From: Saccharina japonica
Taxonomy: Eukaryota; Sar; Phaeophyceae; Laminariales; Laminariaceae
Direction: 5' to 3'
NCBI GenBank assembly: GCA_008828725.1
Contig: MEHQ01001888.1
Span: 105,948 to 169,947, forward strand
DNA length: 64,000 nt
The notes under the pieces were generated by a model. It was not told where the DNA came from, made no database searches, and saw nothing but the letters and a program-made list of their open reading frames with translations. Made by a program: the position numbers and the translations under genes. Of the stretch, positions 47,116-58,775 are shown piece after piece (position 1 is the stretch's first letter; each line of letters starts with the position of its first letter).

Positions 47116-49104
47116 AGTCATATCACGTGGGTCAGGAACGGCTTCATTGTGGGGTGCGTTCGCGATGTCGTCGCTGCTTACCGTAGCGACTTCCAGGTAT
47201 CGCTTCCGCCGCCGTTGTTTACGTTCTCCTCTTGGTGGCGTCCATTAATGCCCGCGAACCTCGGAATCACTACCCCTCTAGTCGCTGTTCCCCTGGCCAT
47301 CGTTTTCCTCGTCCTCTTAGTGGGCGTGTCGATTTCACTGTACCACAATATCTCTGCAGAGGTGCACGTCGTTGCCGTGGTGCCTCCCAGTAACTTTCAG
47401 CGTTGCTGAAACCCTCGTCATCGCCTACCCCGCGTCCGTCCGACTCATGATGTGAGGTCCAGGTGTTGCAGGAAATCTCGACCTCGCTTGCACCGTCCCG
47501 TGCTGCTCGTGGTCGATCACGCTGCTGCGCCCGGCAACCTGCCAAACCCAGAAATACGAGTTGTACTGAACAACAAATATATATACGAAGTATATTCTTA
47601 GACCGATAGGTACGAAAGAAAAACGAGAATGCGAAGGATGAATAGTATTTTGCTTCGCCGCCTGATACTGCTAATCCCACGAGAGACAACTTGGGCGTCG
47701 CTATAAGAAAATAGACCGAAATGCCAACGAACGAATGCTTTTGGTTCTTATAAAACTAGGAAGTCTTGTGTACGAGGGCTCGGCACGTCTCTGAACGTTA
47801 TGGCTTGGGGGGAAGTGATGGCGTAGGTCAGGTGAAGCGCACCCGCATGGTAGTCGGATCGTGGGAAGGAAGTGCGCATGCGCTTGGTGGGGGTTGGCGT
47901 TCGTCGCTCTACACGCAAACCCAGCTCCGAACCATCTGTGTCATTGGTCTAGTCTCCTGCTGCGATGCCCGAACCACACAACCCAGGCTCTTCGGCGAAC
48001 ACTGCGATCATGCCCTCCCTCATCCTCTGCAAGTGGGGCAACGTTGTCGCTGCAGAGGCCGTGACAGCTTCTTCCGTTGTGCTATGGTCATGTGTGGCAT
48101 ACTCGACTGATACCCACCCATGCGGCTACCAGGTACACTATGCCCTCTGCTACTCAGCGTACTGCGTAGAGACAAACGTAGTGTGACTCAACCTCCTTGT
48201 TGGCGTTCTAATGGGGACCCATACAATCGAATGCACTCTTGGCATTCGAACCAAGGGGCATCTTTTCGGCGATTTCACAATGCTGGCTGGCCTGGATTCT
48301 CTGGCTCATTTCCTCTTATTCCAATGTCGTCGGATCGTTTTAGCTTAATCCAGGCTGGGGTTCGCATTTTATGACAGCATTGTTCTTCCGTGCCCATTGG
48401 TCTCACCTCGCCGGTTTATGTCTAGATGGTATGCCGCGGAAGCGGCGACGATTGGACTAGAGTGACCTGTCAACGCACCAATGACGTGGCCATCTTTCGG
48501 TACCGGCAAGGTTACTCTTGTTAAATGCTTAAGATAGGCCGGCAGCTTCCTCGTAAACAAGAGAGTAACCTCATCCTAAATAACCGGCTTGCGCCATGAG
48601 ATTCTTATGCAAATAAATATATACCACGGTGCTCTACAGGACGAATGATTCGTCTCTAACGGCTGGGTACCACATGATGCATGTGAAGCTTTTTGTATCG
48701 GCTGCAGCACATAGAGTACCAGACCTAAGTATATGCGCTGGGCGAAGTAATACATAGTGGACGGTGGCAGAAGCAATACGTCGCAATTGTGGTGCCTATG
48801 TCAAAGGTTAGACGTAGCCACAAGGCGCAAAGCCAACGAAACATCACTCGAATATCGCTAACGACCACTGCCACATGTGTCACAATGTACTTTCTCCTTG
48901 CAAAACTACCGGTAACCGAAACCGGGCCGAAAGAAGTGTACGGCTCGAGGTAGTTGGCGCTTATGGAGGATACGATGCGTACATGGACGGTGATCCCGCC
49001 GCCATCGTCCAATGTTTCGCTGCAATTGCAAGCTCATCGTTCGCTTTACCTGGCGAAGTCTCCCCGCTTCTCCAGGGAGACCGCCGGATACGCTTGATCG
49101 GAGC
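47116..49104. other. No confident gene; some coding-like minus-strand frames
   Basis: Minus-strand frames near 47,200-47,500 and 47,960-48,090 (for example TLPHLQRMREGMIAVFAEEP) look protein-like but are short and cannot be joined into a model. Confidence 0.3.
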
Positions 49105-49400
49105 ACCGGTAGAGCTACCAGAAGCACGGCTTAGTCGCAGTTTTCGCCGCTTGCGTGACAAGCCTTCGCCGGTGTTAGCACTCCCTGCTCCTGCTCCCTC
49201 GGAGTTATGTGTATCACTTCCGTAGCTGCTGGTCTGCTTCGTCTTCCGCATTCCCGCGGAAGAGGAGTCATACCCACAGCAACGCACTCGACACACCGGA
49301 CTCTGAGGGAGGAGGAGCAGGGAGTGCTGGTGCCAGTGGAGGCTTGTCGCGCAAGCGCCAAAAACTGCGACCAAGTAGTGCCTCTGGTAGCTCTACCGGT
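49105..49400. repeat. Palindrome with arms coding similar basic peptides on opposite strands
   Basis: Arms 49,105-49,205 and 49,300-49,400, weaker pairing inwards to a CTTCCGC..GCGGAAG centre at 49,252. The minus strand of the left arm reads EGLSRKRRKLRLSRASGSST; the plus strand of the right arm reads GGLSRKRQKLRPSSASGSST. The KRRKLR block resembles a nuclear localisation signal. Confidence 0.7.
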
Positions 49401-49624
49401 GAAGTTTGAAGACGATCTGACAGGAGAATGCCAGCAACCGTTGGTCTCGCTCTAGTGGTGAGAGTGAAGGCATGGGGAAGGGAAGAGGGAAGGGTAACGG
49501 AAACAAAGGGGAAGTACAAGGGTAAGTCACTCCCACAGCTAGAAAGATACGAGCCGTTGCTGGCGTTATCCTATCAGATCGTCTTCATAATCCACTGTAA
49601 CAGCCGTGGCAATGGGGGACGACA

Positions 49625-50065
49625 GCCTTGCGCATCACCGGCGGGGAGAAGGACACGCCGTCGAGCGCACCAGCAGAAGCGGGGGCCCCAGGAGCTTGAG
49701 GATGAGGGCCGGAGAAAACAACGCTAGCGTGTCAGCACACGGAAGCAACCCGCTGAGTACTCTGACGAGATAGTACCAGGATTTGGAGCAGCTGGAGCAG
49801 TCGTGGCAACGGGAGCGACAACCTCGCAGATCACCCGCAGGGAACAAGACAAACCGCCAAGCGCGCCATCAGAAGCGGGGGTCTCGAGAGGTTCAGGCCC
49901 AGGGTCAAATTACCTCTCCGACTTCTCGACCCTGATCCTTAACCTCTTGGAACCCCCGCTACTGCTGGTGCGCTCGACAGTGTGTCTTGTTCCCCGCCGG
50001 TGATGTGCGAGATTGTCACCCCCGTTGCCGCGGCTACACCAGTTGTCCCAGACCCTCGTACAACC
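49625..50065. repeat. Two direct and one inverted copy of a 100-bp coding-like repeat
   Basis: Copies at about 49,625-49,720 and 49,770-49,870 (forward) and 49,945-50,065 (reverse). The shared peptide core reads VATGATTSQITRREQDKPPS in the second and VTISHITGGEQDTLSSAPAV in the reversed third. GAGCTTGAGG or CCTCTTGGA blocks border them. Confidence 0.6.
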
Positions 50066-50092
50066 TCCGTCAAAGCATCCAGCGGGTGGTTT

Positions 50093-50172
50093 TGTTGGTT
50101 ATATAGCATAGGCCACTGGCCTACCCAGTCACGTGACCGAGTGGGCCAGTGGACCATGCTATATAACCAACA
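50093..50172. repeat. 80-bp near-perfect hairpin centred on AGTCACGTGACC
   Basis: The arms TGTTGGTTATATAGCATAGG and CCACTGGCC...CAGTCACG pair with the right half with only a few mismatches. Related to the hairpins at 46.7 and 47.0 kb by GGTTATATA ends and the CACGTG centre. No loop to speak of. Confidence 0.8.
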
Positions 50173-50689
50173 GATTTTCGTGTACAAACACGCTAGCGTT
50201 ATTCGCCACACTCGCAAACGCTGGTGTCCGCATCGTTCGAACGATTTATCCAGCAGGAGGTCGTATATTGGTGGCTTGAAGGCCTGTCGGCTCTGCAGCA
50301 GTGATCGATCGCTACTCTTCCCTGTATTGACGACGGTAGCACCAGGACGTCGATATTTTCTTGTCAGAAGGGATACCTATCACCGTACAAAGCGTTGAGT
50401 TTGCCTAGGGGTGTCGTCGTATTTCAGCGCTCGATTTTTCCAGAAAGGGACGGTTGCCAACACCGGGCGAGGGCTTTTCGGATAGATCTGGTGGAGCGAG
50501 AGCCTTCCGGAAACACAAAAATCGACTCTTCGCAGCACTCTTACCGTCGTCTTTAAAACAAGCGCTGAAAAACGGTGACGCCCCCCGTGCGAACTGAGCG
50601 CTCTTTACGGTAACAGGCAACGCATTTCCCATACATGGTGTGCGCACACATGCAGTACAGTACTGCCGTACGTAGTACACGCAATGGTT
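50173..50689. other. No gene recognised
   Basis: Unique-looking sequence without recognisable coding content. Confidence 0.35.
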
Positions 50690-50956
50690 GACGCGTGCTA
50701 CGATAGAGGTGGCATTTTTTAGCTGAAACGTTTTCTGAACGATCGGGCTCCTTAACCCAAAACCGTCGGTCTTTCGCTCTTGTGTCGCAATATGTTTGTA
50801 GTGTATACTTTAAGCCATGGGATTGTTATCGGGTGGCAACCTTTATTTTCCTCCAAAATCAGTGTGCAGGCTACTGCAGGTATAGAGCTCCTCGAGTGAC
50901 CACCCTCAGAAAAAACACGGTGTTGCACCTGCATGCAGGCTACCGTAGCATGCGTC
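50690..50956. mobile_element. GACGC-type TIR element, complete copy (267 bp)
   Basis: Ends GACGCGTGCTACGATAGAGG and the inverse of GACGCATGCTACGGTAGCCT. Family blocks TTTTAGCTGAAACG, GAACGATCGGGCTCCTTAACC and CCTCCAAAATC are all present. The longest intact copy in the window. Confidence 0.8.
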
Positions 50957-51282
50957 ATTCATGGTATATAGCAATAAGCAATGCTTTCGACGGCTGGTCA
51001 CGTCACTACTATTACGGGGGACCATAGTAAACAGTTTACTCTTCGGGTGGCTATCCCCACCGCACCGGGCCCCTTCGGGGGTCAGGTCAGGTCAACATGC
51101 TCAAGTCTCCGGAGTAGTAGACAGCAAGGGCTGATACTTCCGAGCGGGCATGGAGTGAATTGACACACGACACGAAGTGAGACGTGGAAGTGTGGAGGGC
51201 GTAAGCTTTATTTTGACCCATCCGCCGGAGGATAAAAAAAAACAAAAACGAAAGTAAACAGCGCCAACGGTAGACACAAAAA

Positions 51283-51284
<2 letters not shown>

Positions 51285-51317
<33 letters not shown>
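51285..51317. repeat. (TA)n microsatellite
   Basis: About 16 uninterrupted TA units. Confidence 0.95.
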
Positions 51318-51320
<3 letters not shown>

Positions 51321-52270
51321 ACTAACAATATTTGGCCCTATTTACTCTAGGTCCCCCGTAATAGCCGCGGGCGAGGGGGAGGGTGGTTCAAGACAGGATC
51401 TGTCCAGCAAGAGCAAGACAGAAAAATGTGTGTGTGTTTGATGCGGCCACGGGCATGGCTGGGTCTCTACTACGACGATGATGTCGGCGTTTCCGTGGCT
51501 TAAGAATGGGACGTCTGTCAGTTTCGGATGAAACATTGGGCCGTCCGTGGTTTCGAGAGTCGCTACGCTGTGTGTTTTGTCAGCAGGACTGGTTCTCCTC
51601 GAGCCGCAACGAGTGTGCCAGAACACTTGCCTACAATAATAGTAAGCACAATGCGTTCGTCGATATTTATTACGGTACCCGGCAGCGCTACGAACACTGT
51701 GGCTGCGTCAACCCTTAGGACGTTTGTCTTAGCCGTTCAACTACGGGTTAGATGACTACTTATCCAACCGTGTCCATCTATGCCCGCTGTTGGGTGGAAC
51801 CTCTGCATTACGTTGGAGCTCGAAGTCCCGACCAGGAACTCGTACAGATACTTGTGAATGGTCCTATACAGTAATCGGTTTCCACACCACGCAGGTTTCA
51901 TAGCGCTTCACGTGTGGATTTGTATGCTGCACGTCTGCCGGCGCGTTCGGTACGACACGGGCGACGGCTCGACATAATTCAGTATCCCGGATGATGCACC
52001 GACTACTACTGTAAAGCAAACCCACCTTCCGGCGTGCAGTTTGATCTCCGTTGGTCGATACCTCCACTGAGCATTTCGAACACCAGAATACTGTATCGGC
52101 GAGGAGGTAACGGTCCAGCCAGGACCGTTAGGTCTACTGTAGTACTCCATCACCAACCGCGCCTCTGGGGGAGTGCACCAACTTGGTCCGTCCGAGTAAC
52201 GCATCCAGCTGATACATGATGAGCGGCTGCTGACTGTGGCAGACAAGAAAGGTTTTTCACTCGACTACTA
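51318..52270. other. Partly coding-like on the minus strand, no gene model
   Basis: A 112-codon minus-strand frame ending at 51,908 (including WMRYSDGPSWCTPPEARLVM) looks protein-like and lies just downstream of the recombinase fragment, so it may belong to the same element. Nothing recognised. Confidence 0.3.
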
Positions 52271-52600
52271 CTACCTGTAGCCTCGTGATGGCGTCAACCG
52301 ATGTGCCTGCCAACTGCTGGCTAAGTGCCCCGCCAACTCGGAAGGAGTGCATGGTGTAGTACAGTAGCTTTGGGTCAAAGAGCTTCGCCCTCCGTATGTA
52401 TGTGCCCGCACGTTTACAGTCATTCTCGCGGCGGGCAGTAGGGTGCCGCGCTCGCCCGCCGAGGTTACGGCCGGGAAAAAGTGTCCTGCCTCTCTAGGAC
52501 GAATAGTCAGGACACACATTGGGTGTGTGCTGATGTACCCGGTAGTTGGGCAGAAAAAACGGTTCAATGTGAAACGTAAGTTGCGAACGACGCATTACGT
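52271..52600 (-). mobile_element. Broken tyrosine-recombinase fragment (Crypton- or DIRS/Ngaro-type element)
   Basis: The minus strand encodes YTMHSFRVGGALSQQLAG (HxxR box at 52,338-52,349), the conserved box II of tyrosine recombinases. A second recognisable family segment (FFPAVTSAGERGTLLPAARM) lies upstream on the same strand in a different frame. The enzyme family cuts and rejoins DNA through a Tyr nucleophile and mobilises Crypton DNA transposons and DIRS-like retroelements; which of these this was cannot be told from the fragment. The catalytic Tyr region was not found. The copy is broken at more than one point and is a fossil. No terminal repeats were identified. Confidence 0.6.
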
Positions 52601-52699
52601 GCGTTTCACTACATATAAACGTCGGAATGGCGTGGCTGGTTCTCTGATCAACGCACACCGACGACGGAGATAAGGGAACTAGACGCGCACCAATATGCT

Positions 52700-54528
52700 G
52701 CACGCGAAGAAGCAAAGTGCAATGCCCACTCGTTCACTGGTCAATCAATGCCACAGCGAGCGGTGGTAGGGGTAAGCCACTTTTTTTGCTCAACATTTTC
52801 TTATGCACCGCCGGTTGAGCTCGTTGACTGTAGGTCGCCAACTATTAACTAATAGTGGTTGTTGTGGCATATATTTCCGATAGCGTGTCGTTCGAAGGTG
52901 AACACTAATTGCAGTACGCGACAGCTGGTAAATAATCTCTTATTTTTGGTCCAGACCGGAATTTTAGTGTTAAGACTGGGTGTGTTCCGCACTATTTTCA
53001 GTACAAAGAGAGATCGCATTCTTGTTTTCCGCCCACAAAAAAAGCTCAGTCTCAAATTCTTAATTATCAGATTCTTAACATCTTATCTGTCGCGTACTGT
53101 AAGAAGAGTCTTGAATTCGTATGAATTCATTAAACCCTCTCTCTAGAATAGAACTATAGTACATTACTACATTGTACTACAGTATTCGTTCGAAGCCAAT
53201 TATTATCGAACTCCCTTGGTCGGGTTGCGCGAACAAACTTCTTCGAAGTCGTCACTCATCATCTTCATCTATGTTTTTTTCAATGAGATATTTTTTAGCC
53301 CCTCCTTATTTATGTGAGAAACTCATAAAAAAAAGTCAATCGTATACCGCTACATACCGCCGTGACATATGCTCCAGACTCGCCTGCCCCAAGCGTCTTG
53401 CTCACAGCTGCGCGAGCATAGCGCTACTAGCAGACGCACACGGTGGGCGAACGGCACGACACGGCCGACCACTACTGCTGCTGCTGCTGGTGTGGATAGG
53501 CCTATAGGGGCTACTACTACTTGTAGGCTATATCATTCGTTGTAATTTTCTCGTCTCTGGCAAGGGTCATCACCAGCGAGGCGACGAGTTCGCGTGGTGC
53601 GCATCGGGAGAGCTCGTACGAAACGACCGCGGTGGAGCTGCACGTCCCCGTCCCCGGTACGGTTTTTGCGAGAGAGAGTCGCGTGCGGTATGTATGCGGT
53701 ACCCGGCGGGATCGGTGACGCGCGTGCCTTGTATTGGTATAGAACTTGAACGCGAAATATGTACGAAGGGATGTATTCTCCGGTTTGGTCCTTCACACAA
53801 AATACCCCTGGTGTACTTGTTCGTTTGTACAGGTGAAAGAAAGTACTGTAGCCGGGAGGCAAAACAACCAATGAAATAAACAGAAAAAACGCATCGTTTA
53901 TCGGCAATCCGGTGATGAAAGGGCCGTCCTTGGGTTGTAGACTACCAAGCAATGGCAATGAGCAGCAGTAGTGCGCGACCACGTCGTATATACGTGTGCT
54001 AACCGGCCCTACAACAGGAAGTATCTTCTTTGTTTCGAATTTAATGGATATATATACACTTGGATTACCTTGCTCTTGTCGCTAAAATGGCGGTATTCCC
54101 TCGAAACAGCCATACAAATAATAATAATACGTACGATCAAGACTTCACACGAAATATCTACAGTACGATCATGACTTTGAAAAGGCTTCGCTGTAGCCTA
54201 AACTTGAAATATAACTACGTATGTATGACACAATATTGAAGACCAGACTCGTAAGGGCCAAGCCTTCCCCCACAAACGCTTTGCTTGCGAAACGAAGAAT
54301 CGAACGACAACCTGCTGTCCATACTGCAGAAGAAGGGGTTATTGGTTCCAAGTAGGTTGGGTCAAACGTCTCGTATAGCAGTACATAGTACATCAGACTG
54401 AGAAATTTCGAATAAAGACACTTTTACATGCGCAATGTCGCATGAAAGCAAGATCCAACTCGGGCGAAACATTAAAAAAAAAAAAAATGCTGCTTCCGCC
54501 CCCCGGTTATTTGTAGCAATATGATCGA
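52700..54528. other. No gene recognised
   Basis: A 149-codon minus-strand frame (53,533-53,982) has no recognisable domain. (CTG)n at 53,475-53,490. Confidence 0.35.
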
Positions 54529-54598
54529 TATTCTTCTCCCTCATTCGCAAAATTAATTAATTATATTCTTCTCCCTCATTCGCAAAATTAATTAATTA
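54529..54598. repeat. Perfect 35-bp tandem duplication
   Basis: TATTCTTCTCCC...AATTAATTAATTA occurs twice without a mismatch, indicating a recent event. Confidence 0.95.
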
Positions 54599-55511
54599 TA
54601 CCCCCCCATACCACGAACAACCTTATATCGTATCTCGAAATAGTCAGCATGTCAGCATTATTACTATTATTTCCCAAGGCAGATATATGATCTATTCCCG
54701 ATACTGCTATTAACACGAGGTACGTACGTACGTACCTGCACTTACAGCAGTATGCTGTATTGTACCGGTATGATTTACCTCTTCTTATGTTTGTTGCCGG
54801 GTTATCCACAGGAGGAGCAGATGGATATGATAGCAGGGTCGTTTCCATAGCCGTCGAAGAGGGACTGTTTGTAGTATGTAGTATGTTCGAGTGTGCGAGT
54901 GTGAGGAACGACGTCAAAGCGATCGCGGGCCGTGGATGCTGTAAAACATGAAACCGTAGGAAAACATTCTGCCTAAAAGCATAAACGGGCATAATTAATT
55001 GCTAGCGTAATTTTGGCTTCTACGAGCATTTCGTTAATTAATTGTGTAAAACTAGCATAAAACGGGAAGCATACTACCTGGTATTGGTTTTAGATATTTA
55101 TTTATAGCAGAATAAATCACAGCCTACTTCCTAGCCGATTTCGTACTATTAACACTAAAATACTACTGTATCCAAGAGTACAATAATACGAGTATCGATT
55201 TGCATAATAAAATACAGCGTACTGGTACTGTCGTATTATTTGTATCTTCAATTTGCAAAATAAGATATCACCTGACGAAAAACTAGGTTATACCCTCACA
55301 TCATATCATGTCCCGGCTTTTGAAAGCTTGCGAGACCATGAACACAGCTGCAGCAAGGATGTCGCGCGACGCATGGACCCGGCCTGTTCGAGCTTGCGGT
55401 ATCTCCTACATACCAATATACATACTGCAGTATTGTTCTGACCTTTCGTTTCACTGAGGGCTACAGGTCAGGTATAGTCACGGTGTCTCTTTCGCGACTA
55501 CAGCAGCAGTA
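54599..55511. other. No gene recognised
   Basis: AT-rich, with GTAC-rich short runs (54,720-54,735). One TACCTGGTA at 55,075. Confidence 0.35.
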
Positions 55512-55680
55512 CAGGGCACCTACAGTAAATAAGAAACAGGAAATCTGGTCCAGGCTGGATTTCTTATTTGAGAGAGGGTACTTTCTACACTAATTCCAAG
55601 ATAACGAATCCCGTACTTCTTGATTTCCTCCGAATCTCAGCCTGGCTTTCTTATCAGCTTGCTTCTTGTTAGGTGTCCTG
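55512..55680. mobile_element. TA-flanked MITE, CAGG(A/G)CACCTA ends, inverted relative to 6,058
   Basis: 169 bp flanked by TA (55,510-55,511; 55,681-55,682). Ends CAGGGCACCTACAGTAAATA and the inverse of CAGGACACCTAACAAGAAG. The interior AAATCTGGTCCAGGCTGGAT matches the 6.1 kb copy in reverse complement. Confidence 0.8.
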
Positions 55681-55682
55681 TA

Positions 55683-57877
55683 CTGCTGTACTACTGCTGC
55701 TGTTGTAGTCTGGACATTTTGGACTTGAGACTCTCGTCGAATCTTTTTCTTGTTGAACCTTGCAATTGGAACCTTGTATAATACGGTATCATCATTGATT
55801 CAGGTATATTTAATAGTTTCGTTTCAATGACGGTTACATCTGCAGTAGTCACGGTATCACGTAAACCGGGCCTGCAACATCTCCTCTTCTTCTCCTGCTC
55901 ACAAAAACGTGATACCCGTATACGTTCGTACTTCGAAGTATACACATACGCGCAGAGCTGAGGGGCAGAGTGCAGAGATAGAGAGGCACACGAGTTCGCT
56001 GCAGACAGCATCTTTAATGGACTTTCCTGGCTTTCCTCTCTGCACCAATCCGGCGGGTAGCGACCTGAACAATGCCCGATCCGAGCTCTATATGTATGCG
56101 CTCGTGCTGTACTGAAGACCCGAGCGGCTCACGAGATCCTACAACAGTTAACCGTACATACATTTGAGTACACACATACATTACGCACCCGTGGTTACAG
56201 TACAAGTATATATTATCCGAAGGCTCACCAGGAAATTATGCGACGAAAGAAGAAGGCGACCGCGGCAGACGTCGGCACCCTCTCTCCATCCTTTGGCATA
56301 CTTTGCGCAGCGAAGTACTACTTACTGTGTAGGCCCCCTCGTGTGCAGGCCACCCTTTCGATGTTGTTCAGCGGACCTGTATATATGTATGCACGTGTTG
56401 CTTCTGTCGCTCAACAACTCTCTCTCGGAAAGCGGACATAATTCGCAGCCTCCAAGTGTTTTCGTAGACTACTACTGTAACTACAGTATACTGCTGTACG
56501 CACGGAAACAGGCCAACTTTTCCCCAAGCATTCCGCAGGGTGTGCGTGAATCTCTTGCTCAGCCCTCTCCTTCTCTCGTGCGAGTAGAGTGCACCAGAGG
56601 GGATACCACGTAGTTGTTGTACGAAGCATAAGATACCCATTCCCGTTAAGACGGCCGCGCAAGTATGACGAGTGTGGCCCGAAGAGGATGCTGCTCGCGG
56701 CGGTCCGGTTGGGAGCTTCGGGAATGGAGATTATCTCTCTGTTGTGTGTGATGCGTATTTCCGATTTTCAGGTTTCATATCAAACGTATCCTTTTGGCGT
56801 TTCAATCTTACTGGTTCTCCTCGGATCACAACGAAGCGTTTCGCATCGAGACCAATCAATACTTAAAAGAAATAAATAATACGAGCTCTCGGTGTAACGT
56901 TTCGCTGTGACCCGAAAACAGCGTTTGTTTGTCTCGACTCCCAAGTATCGATGTATTGTTTCGGTTTGACCCGACCGAGGAGAGGGGCCGGGCAAGAGCC
57001 ACACACGCACAACCTGTGCGCGTACTGATTGGAAACAGTTGGCCTGTTCGTGTGCACTTTATTACTTGCTAGTGGAAAAGAAACTGCGAAACACTACGAA
57101 GAATGCCCACTTTCCGATATCTGGCGAGCGATAAGCAGCACATAGCAGACCTGCTGAAGACATCGAGATCGCGGTATGTATGCATCGGAGGGCATTCGGC
57201 TCGCTGAGCACCGCATGAGTTGAGAGAGAGGGGGTGCTGCTGTGTGCCGTGGCCGCCTTCTGTCGTAGAATGAGCTGGTGACCTTTTTTTTCGATAACTT
57301 ATTAACTCCTGAACCGTCCGCGTCTAAAAATCATACTTTATCACACTATTAATACTACAGTAGTACTCAACTATAGTTAGGATGTCGACCGATTCTTTAA
57401 AGGGTTCTTACCTATATTTTAGTGTAGAATAAATACCACACCTGGTGCTGCTCGCAGAGCGATGTAGAGCACCGTATACATACAATAAATACTGCACGAT
57501 ACAAGTCTCTGCTACTGCTGTAGTTCCAATCGTTTCGCCTGCGCCATTGGGGTGGAGCCCTAATCCCTATCAATAGTAGTTTGTTTTTTACTATTTATTT
57601 AAAAAATGGCTTTATTTAATACCAGTATATACAATAACACGCTCGACGAATGACGCAGCTTGAAAAGCTGAGTATCATTATCAACTACTCAATCGGTCAA
57701 ACTCTCAGCTGATGTTACCTGTAGTATTCACAGTTTGCCTGTTATAGGGGCCGCGGACTGATTTCCCAAGAGCATGTTAAAACCCCGCTGGTCCCTGCAC
57801 CTATATTGACAGCCAGCCATGCTTAATCGGCACTGGACGAAGTAAAAACAAGAGTTTCCTCAAGAAAAGTGTCCTCG
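55683..57877. other. No gene recognised
   Basis: Several open frames of 60-150 codons on both strands, none with a known motif. Confidence 0.35.
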
Positions 57878-58374
57878 GTTGCGTCTAGTCTGGGCCATCC
57901 TACTACGATATACTAGCGGGTTTCCTACTGACATGTAGGCATGCATGCGACATGGATACCTGCTGGGGTACCATCCCATCATAATATCCCTCGAGGTCTG
58001 TATTTTGCTACTTGTGTATGCTTCTGCGAGTGAGTGCACCTATCTAGCCGGGTGCACAGCGATGCTGATCCCCGGGCCCCTGCTGAGTTCAGGGGTGTAG
58101 GCGTGGAGGTGTGAGTGACCAGGGGCGTCCAGAAAAAAGATAAAACGACACACCACACCCCCAGAGGTCGGAATAGAAAACCGTTGCAACCGTTGTGATC
58201 ACATACATGATGAAATAAGAAAATGGAAAAACAAAAAATTATCCTTATTTTCATTTTTTCACTTGGTTTTAGTAACCCCCCCCCCCCCCCCTAACGAACA
58301 AAAAATTATGTGAGATGTCGAAAAAAAAAAATCGACCACCCTCGGAGTGACCGCTTTTATTTGCGTGCCTGATA
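57878..58374 (+). repeat. Dispersed repeat, left copy, interrupted by a 224-bp insertion
   Basis: Matches 61,981-62,240 (TCTGGGCCATCCTA, GGGTTTCCTACTGA, CACCTATCTAGCCGGGTGC, CTGCTGAGTTCAGGGGT). The match stops at 58,120 and resumes at 58,345 with GACCGC..TTATTTGCGTGCC. Confidence 0.8.
58121..58344. mobile_element. Small hAT-like non-autonomous insertion
   Basis: Fills the gap in the left dispersed repeat. GAGTGACC occurs on both sides (58,113-58,120 and 58,345-58,352), consistent with an 8-bp target duplication. The left end (C)AGGGGCGTCCAGAAA has the CAGGG form common in hAT elements; the right end, inverted, reads CGAGGGTGGTCGA. The second copy at 62,215 is the empty site. Contains a 16-bp C run. 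Confidence 0.5.
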
Positions 58375-58598
58375 GTTCACGTGTACTTGCGAAAGACCAC
58401 ACCGTCGCGATTTTGTTTTCGATGGCATGCACTGTTTCTGGGATGTTGGGAGAGAACAACAACGAGCGACCTGGATATCTTCCCGCCGCGCGAGGGGAGG
58501 GTAATAGCCAACATCTAGATAATCTCCAGCGGTGTGTGAAGAGAGCATTTTAGCCGTTGCCTGGAGAGTTTCCCACATCGTGTAGAGGGGGTTGTGAC

Positions 58599-58683
58599 CT
58601 GGAAGCAGTCCGGCCATGCTGCTGGATCCACCGACTAATAGGATGTTTTCCGGGCGAGGGAAACGTTCGAAAAACGGGTATTT
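58599..58683 (-). pseudogene. Possible exon of an actin-related/Hsp70-fold protein
   Basis: The minus-strand frame reads FERFPRPENILLVGGSSSMA then GLLP and ends at a CAG/GTCACA donor-like site. NILLVGG(S/T)S is the hallmark of the second phosphate-loop region in actin-related proteins and resembles Hsp70. Stops bound the frame on the upstream side, and neither the preceding nor the following exon of an actin fold could be recognised, so it may be a relic or chance. Confidence 0.25.
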
Positions 58684-58775
58684 TCGGCTTTCGAACAGTT
58701 ATCGTACAACGTTTTTTGTGGAGGAATCATGTCGAAATCCCCGGGATGGGATGAACGTTGGCGTCCGTGTGCGTA

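Noticed and set aside
47149-47409. Plus-strand membrane-like protein (LLVGVSISLYHN)
   Set aside because: The opposite strand gives equally plausible frames; no motif, start context or splice sites decide for it.
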